Positions 23,551 to 26,302 of a stretch of 26,302 nt of DNA are shown here, piece after piece. Source of the stretch: Pseudomonadota bacterium (lineage in GTDB: Bacteria; Pseudomonadota; Gammaproteobacteria; Pseudomonadales; UBA5518); the NCBI GenBank assembly GCA_963204845.1, contig CAUJIL010000061.1:1-26302 (forward strand), given 5' to 3'. Made by a program: the position numbers and the translations under genes. Positions within the stretch are counted from its first letter, which is position 1. Every line of letters starts with the position of its first letter. The notes beneath the pieces were generated by a model. The model did no database searches, was not told the origin of the DNA, and saw only the letters and a list, made by a program, of their open reading frames with translations.

Positions 23551-24400
23551 GCATCCCCCAGGCGCGCAGCAGACGCCTCAGCGACGGGCTCAGGCCGCGG
23601 TTCCAGTGCAACGCCGCCAGCGTGGCGTGCAGCATCAGGCAGACGATGTAGCGCCGCGGCGCGCGCGCGCGATCCACACGCGCATCGACCAGCGCGTGGG
23701 CGTAGTTGGACAACCAGCGATCAGGCACCTTCCCGAACAGCCGGCGCATCATGTCGTTGATCTCGCGGTGCACCGCCACCCGTGCCCCCAGCGTCTTGTT
23801 GTCCGCGTAGAGCCGGGAACCCGCGAGCTTGTGCGGCAGGTAATGGAAGCGCACGCCCGCCTTGCCCAGACGCAGCCAGTACTCGTAGTCCATGCAGTAC
23901 TGCAGCCGCTCGTCGGGCAACCCGTGGCGTTCCACCACGCGCCGACGGAAGAACAGCGCCGGCTGGCAGATGAAGCAGCGTTCCTTCAACAGTTCGAAGT
24001 CCCAGTCGGCAGTCGGATAGTCCTCGAAAGCGTGGTCATCGACGTCGATGTGATCGGCCATGCCGTAGACCACGTCCACGTCGGGGTGCTCACGAAACAC
24101 CTCGAGCACGCGTGCGACGGCGCCGGGATAATACACATCGTCGGAATTCAGCCAGCCGATGATCTCGCCGTCACTGGCGCGAATCCCCTGGTTCAACGCA
24201 TCGGTCTGGCCACGGTCCTTCGCCGACACCCAGCGCACCGGGGGCTCGGCGCTGCGCAGCACCGCGAGCGTCGAATCGGTGCTGCCGCCATCGAAGACGA
24301 GGTGCTCGAGCCCGGCAATGCCCTGCATCGCCACGCTGCGCAGCGTGCGGCCGATGAATACGCCCTGGTTGTACGAGGGAGTGACGATGCTGACTTTCAC
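23534..24400 (-). CDS. Family 2 glycosyltransferase
   Basis: 288-residue GT-A enzyme. V-S-I-V-T-P-S-Y-N-Q-G (3-13), F-D-G-G-S-T-D-S-T (36-44), D-R-G-Q-T-D-A-L-N-Q-G (62-72) and W-L-N-S-D-D (83-88) form the NDP-sugar site. Q-P-A-L-F-F-R-R and Y-C-M-D-Y-E-Y-W-L-R-L lie in the acceptor half, and A-D-N-K-T is a motif frequent in this O-antigen GT2 group. The C-terminal 80 residues are basic and partly hydrophobic, possibly for membrane association. The GTG at 24400 overlaps the stop of the first GT4 gene (GTGA), which decides the start. Its end overlaps the next GT4 by 17 nt. Linkage and donor are not identifiable. Confidence 0.92.
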   Translation of the reverse strand: MKVSIVTPSYNQGVFIGRTLRSVAMQGIAGLEHLVFDGGSTDSTLAVLRSAEPPVRWVSAKDRGQTDALNQGIRASDGEIIGWLNSDDVYYPGAVARVLEVFREHPDVDVVYGMADHIDVDDHAFEDYPTADWDFELLKERCFICQPALFFRRRVVERHGLPDERLQYCMDYEYWLRLGKAGVRFHYLPHKLAGSRLYADNKTLGARVAVHREINDMMRRLFGKVPDRWLSNYAHALVDARVDRARAPRRYIVCLMLHATLAALHWNRGLSPSLRRLLRAWGMHAYRL

Positions 24401-26046
24401 GCAGCGGTCTCCGGCACCAGCGTGACGTCGCCGCACCCGTCGCCGGAACGCAGCGTGCAACGATGCACGCGCAAGGCGATTTCGCGCTCCTCGGCCGAAA
24501 TGCCGAGCAAGGCAGGCGCGTAGACCGGCGTGATCGTGATCGCGAGCCGGCCCAGTTGCGGCGCGAGCGCAAGCGACACCGTCGCACGTTCCCCACGCGC
24601 CAGTTCCAGACGCCGTGGCGCACCCTCGGCGCCGCCCTCGATCGCCAGGGTCAGGGTACGCACGGGCAGCCAGCCCGGCGCCTCGACATCGAGTTCGGCG
24701 ACCGGGGTACGCTCGACGTCGTGCGCCTCGACCACGACCCTGCTGCCTGACCAGCCATCGGCATGCACCCCGTCGATCGCATCGCGGCGCAACCTTCCGT
24801 GCAGCGCTTCGCCGAACGCATCGAGGTATTCCTGCGCCATCCGGCCCACGTTCGAGAATTCCGCGGCCCGCTCGCGGCCCGAACGCACGAGGTCCGCCCG
24901 CCGCCGTGGATCGATCGCCAGCGCGACCACTGCGGCAGCCACCTCCTCGACCAGCCGCGGATCGAACAGGATCGCCGCGTCTGCCGCGATCTCGGGCAAC
25001 GCGGTGCGGTTGCTGCACGCCACGGGCACTCCCGCCGCCATCGCCTCGAGCACCGGCAGGCCGAAGCCCTCGTACAACGAAGGAAAGACCACACCGAGGC
25101 TGTCGCCGACGAGCGCGGCGAGTTCCTCGCCCGGCAGATAGCCGGCGAACACGATCCGTTCGCCGAGGTTCATCGCCCCCGCCGCACGCTGCAGAAACGC
25201 CTGACGCGGCCCGGGCGCGCCGGTGCAGACCAGACGCACATCGCCGGGCAACCCGCGCTGGGCGGCCACCGCGAACGCGGTGAACAGCATTTCGTGATTC
25301 TTGTGCTTCCAGAAATTGGCCGGGTAAACGACGTACCGTTCCCGCCGCAGCCCCAGGCGCCGCAGCAGCGAGGCGCCGCGTGCGGAATCCGGCGCCCGAC
25401 CGCGCAGCGCCAGCCGATGATGGATCGTGCGCACCCGCGACGGCTCGACGTCCCCGTGGCGCAGGATCGCTTCCCGCGTGTAGTCGGAGATCGCCACCAA
25501 CAGCGTCGCGGCACGGCAGGCGGAGACGAAGGTGCGATCGCGGTGCGCGACATCGTCGGGCGCGAAGAATTGCGGGTAGCTCCGGTACTGCAGGTCGTGG
25601 ACCAGGCTGACCACCGCGATTCCCGGCTCGGCGTAGATCGGAGCAGTGAACGGGCAGAACAGCACGTCCGCCCCGAGGTCACGCAACAGACGACTCGCCG
25701 GCTCGCCATGCATCGGCCGGTGCAGCCGATAGCCGACCCGTGCGACGATCGTCCGCACCCGTCCGGGCAGCAACGGCAACACCCGCCGGGCGATCCGCGA
25801 CACCAGCCGCGGCCGCGGGGGTGGCGCCGGCTGGTCGAGCACCAGCCGCCGCTCGACGTTCGGCGCGTCGAGTTGCGCGAGTTCCGCGTGCGAAGCGGCC
25901 TGGGTCAGCAACACGAACCGGCACCGTGGCGCCAGCACCGCCAGCGCGCGCAGCAGTTCCAGGATCACGATCTTCGCGCCCCCGTTCTCGCCGCCCGGCA
26001 GCACGGGCGTAAGATCGACCGCGACGGTCTGCAATTCAGCGCTCAT
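24397..26046 (-). CDS. Family 4 glycosyltransferase with C-terminal beta-rich domain
   Basis: 549-residue protein, long for GT4. Residues 1-420 are a complete GT-B enzyme: G-G-E-N-G-G-A-K (18-25) acceptor loop, V-H-D-L-Q-Y-R-S-Y-P (149-158), Y-P-A-N-F-W-K-H-K-N (241-250) and E-x7-E Glu326-Glu334 in Y-E-G-F-G-L-P-V-L-E. Residues about 428-533 are an extra beta-rich domain starting D-G-W-S-G and ending in the pattern P-x-x-x-G-I-S-A-E-E-R-E-I-A. Similar tails occur on other glycan glycosyltransferases and may bind carbohydrate (inference). First gene of the 14-gene minus-strand operon. The ATG at 26046 is preferred; an in-frame ATG at 26082 would add 12 residues. Neither has a good ribosome site. 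The upstream gap to the rRNA terminator shows no convincing -35/-10 pair. Confidence 0.88.
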   Translation of the reverse strand: MSAELQTVAVDLTPVLPGGENGGAKIVILELLRALAVLAPRCRFVLLTQAASHAELAQLDAPNVERRLVLDQPAPPPRPRLVSRIARRVLPLLPGRVRTIVARVGYRLHRPMHGEPASRLLRDLGADVLFCPFTAPIYAEPGIAVVSLVHDLQYRSYPQFFAPDDVAHRDRTFVSACRAATLLVAISDYTREAILRHGDVEPSRVRTIHHRLALRGRAPDSARGASLLRRLGLRRERYVVYPANFWKHKNHEMLFTAFAVAAQRGLPGDVRLVCTGAPGPRQAFLQRAAGAMNLGERIVFAGYLPGEELAALVGDSLGVVFPSLYEGFGLPVLEAMAAGVPVACSNRTALPEIAADAAILFDPRLVEEVAAAVVALAIDPRRRADLVRSGRERAAEFSNVGRMAQEYLDAFGEALHGRLRRDAIDGVHADGWSGSRVVVEAHDVERTPVAELDVEAPGWLPVRTLTLAIEGGAEGAPRRLELARGERATVSLALAPQLGRLAITITPVYAPALLGISAEEREIALRVHRCTLRSGDGCGDVTLVPETAA

Positions 26047-26166
26047 CGATGCAACGATCCATCGTTCCGCATCCTTTGTCATGCCGTCATTGTGCCCGGC
26101 CACCCTGCGGTTGTCCGCCCGCATTGCCGGCAAATCCCGGCATTCCGACCTGTGGCTTTGCCCCCC

Positions 26167-26206
26167 AAAAAGGCGAAGCCCAGCCGTTGTTGACGGCTGG
26201 GCTTCG
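26167..26206 (-). terminator. Intrinsic terminator of the rrn operon
   Basis: Minus-strand arms CGAAGCCCAGCCGT (26206-26193) and ACGGCTGGGCTTCG (26187-26174) form a perfect 14-bp GC-rich stem with a 5-nt loop. Two cytosines and five thymines (26171-26167) follow. It begins about 7 nt after the 5S rRNA 3' end and should stop rRNA transcription before the glycan operon. Confidence 0.93.
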
Positions 26207-26212
26207 GGATAG

Positions 26213-26302
26213 GAGCCTGGCGATGACCTACTCTCGCATGGGGAGACCCCACACTACCATCGGCGATGACGCGTTTCACTTCTGAGTTCGGGAAGGGATC
26301 AG
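26213..26302 (-). rRNA. rrf: 5S ribosomal RNA, 3' portion (5' end beyond window)
   Basis: The minus strand matches the conserved bacterial 5S rRNA: CCCGAACTCAGAAGTGAAAC near the right edge, then GCCGATGGTAGTGTGGGGT, CTCCCCATGCGAGAGTAGG and the closing GCCAGGC that pairs with the missing 5' end. About 90 nt are present of an expected 115-120. The sequence style is gammaproteobacterial. It marks the end of an rrn operon whose 16S/23S genes would lie to the right of the window. The exact 3' end is good to within a few bases. Confidence 0.96.

Noticed and set aside
26174..26206. Terminator hairpin as a bidirectional terminator
   Set aside because: The T-tract exists only on the minus strand; on the plus strand the stem is followed by GGATAGGAG, and no plus-strand gene ends there.

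Overview
The window looks like part of a surface-polysaccharide (O-antigen or capsule-type) locus from a high-GC proteobacterium, most likely a gammaproteobacterium. The evidence is the very GC-rich coding, the gammaproteobacterial-looking 5S rRNA at the right edge, and ABC-2-type (Wzm/Wzt) polysaccharide export genes. No tRNA, insertion sequence, phage gene or CRISPR array was seen. Coding density is very high: no gene-free stretch exceeds 300 bases, and the largest gap (26047-26166) is the leader between the rRNA terminator and the first glycosyltransferase.

Right edge (26167-26302, minus strand): the 3' part of a 5S rRNA gene followed by a strong intrinsic terminator, so the locus begins just downstream of an rrn operon and on the same strand.

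Main operon (26046 down to 8866, minus strand, 14 genes): GT4 with a C-terminal beta-domain, GT2, GT4, a GDP-mannose-dehydratase paralogue, gmd, fcl (GDP-fucose synthesis), GT2, GT4, wzm, wzt, a glycosyltransferase carrying two inserted beta-modules, its paralogue fused to a methyltransferase, an FkbM-like methyltransferase, and an acyltransferase-3 protein. Nearly all junctions are 4-nt ATGA/GTGA overlaps. A perfect TATAAT -10 sits in front of wzm. The gene set fits a fucose/6-deoxyhexose-containing glycan that is built on a lipid in the cytoplasm, capped or modified, and exported by Wzm/Wzt.

Plus-strand module (4461-8855): a YfhO-like polytopic membrane protein, a UDP-glucuronate decarboxylase (UDP-xylose synthase), a polyprenyl-phosphate-sugar-synthase-like GT2, and a GtrA flippase-like protein. 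Together these look like a self-contained periplasmic sugar-decoration system, possibly using xylose.

Left minus-strand module (4285 to beyond the left edge): a protein made of two tandem nucleotidyltransferase domains, a second GtrA, a second GT2, and an acyltransferase-3/SGNH O-acetyltransferase cut by the window edge. It is divergent from the plus-strand module and parallels it in composition.

The most notable features are the 134-residue tandem beta-modules inserted into one of two paralogous glycosyltransferases, the glycosyltransferase-methyltransferase fusion next to wzt, the double nucleotidyltransferase, and the paired GT2/GtrA modules.
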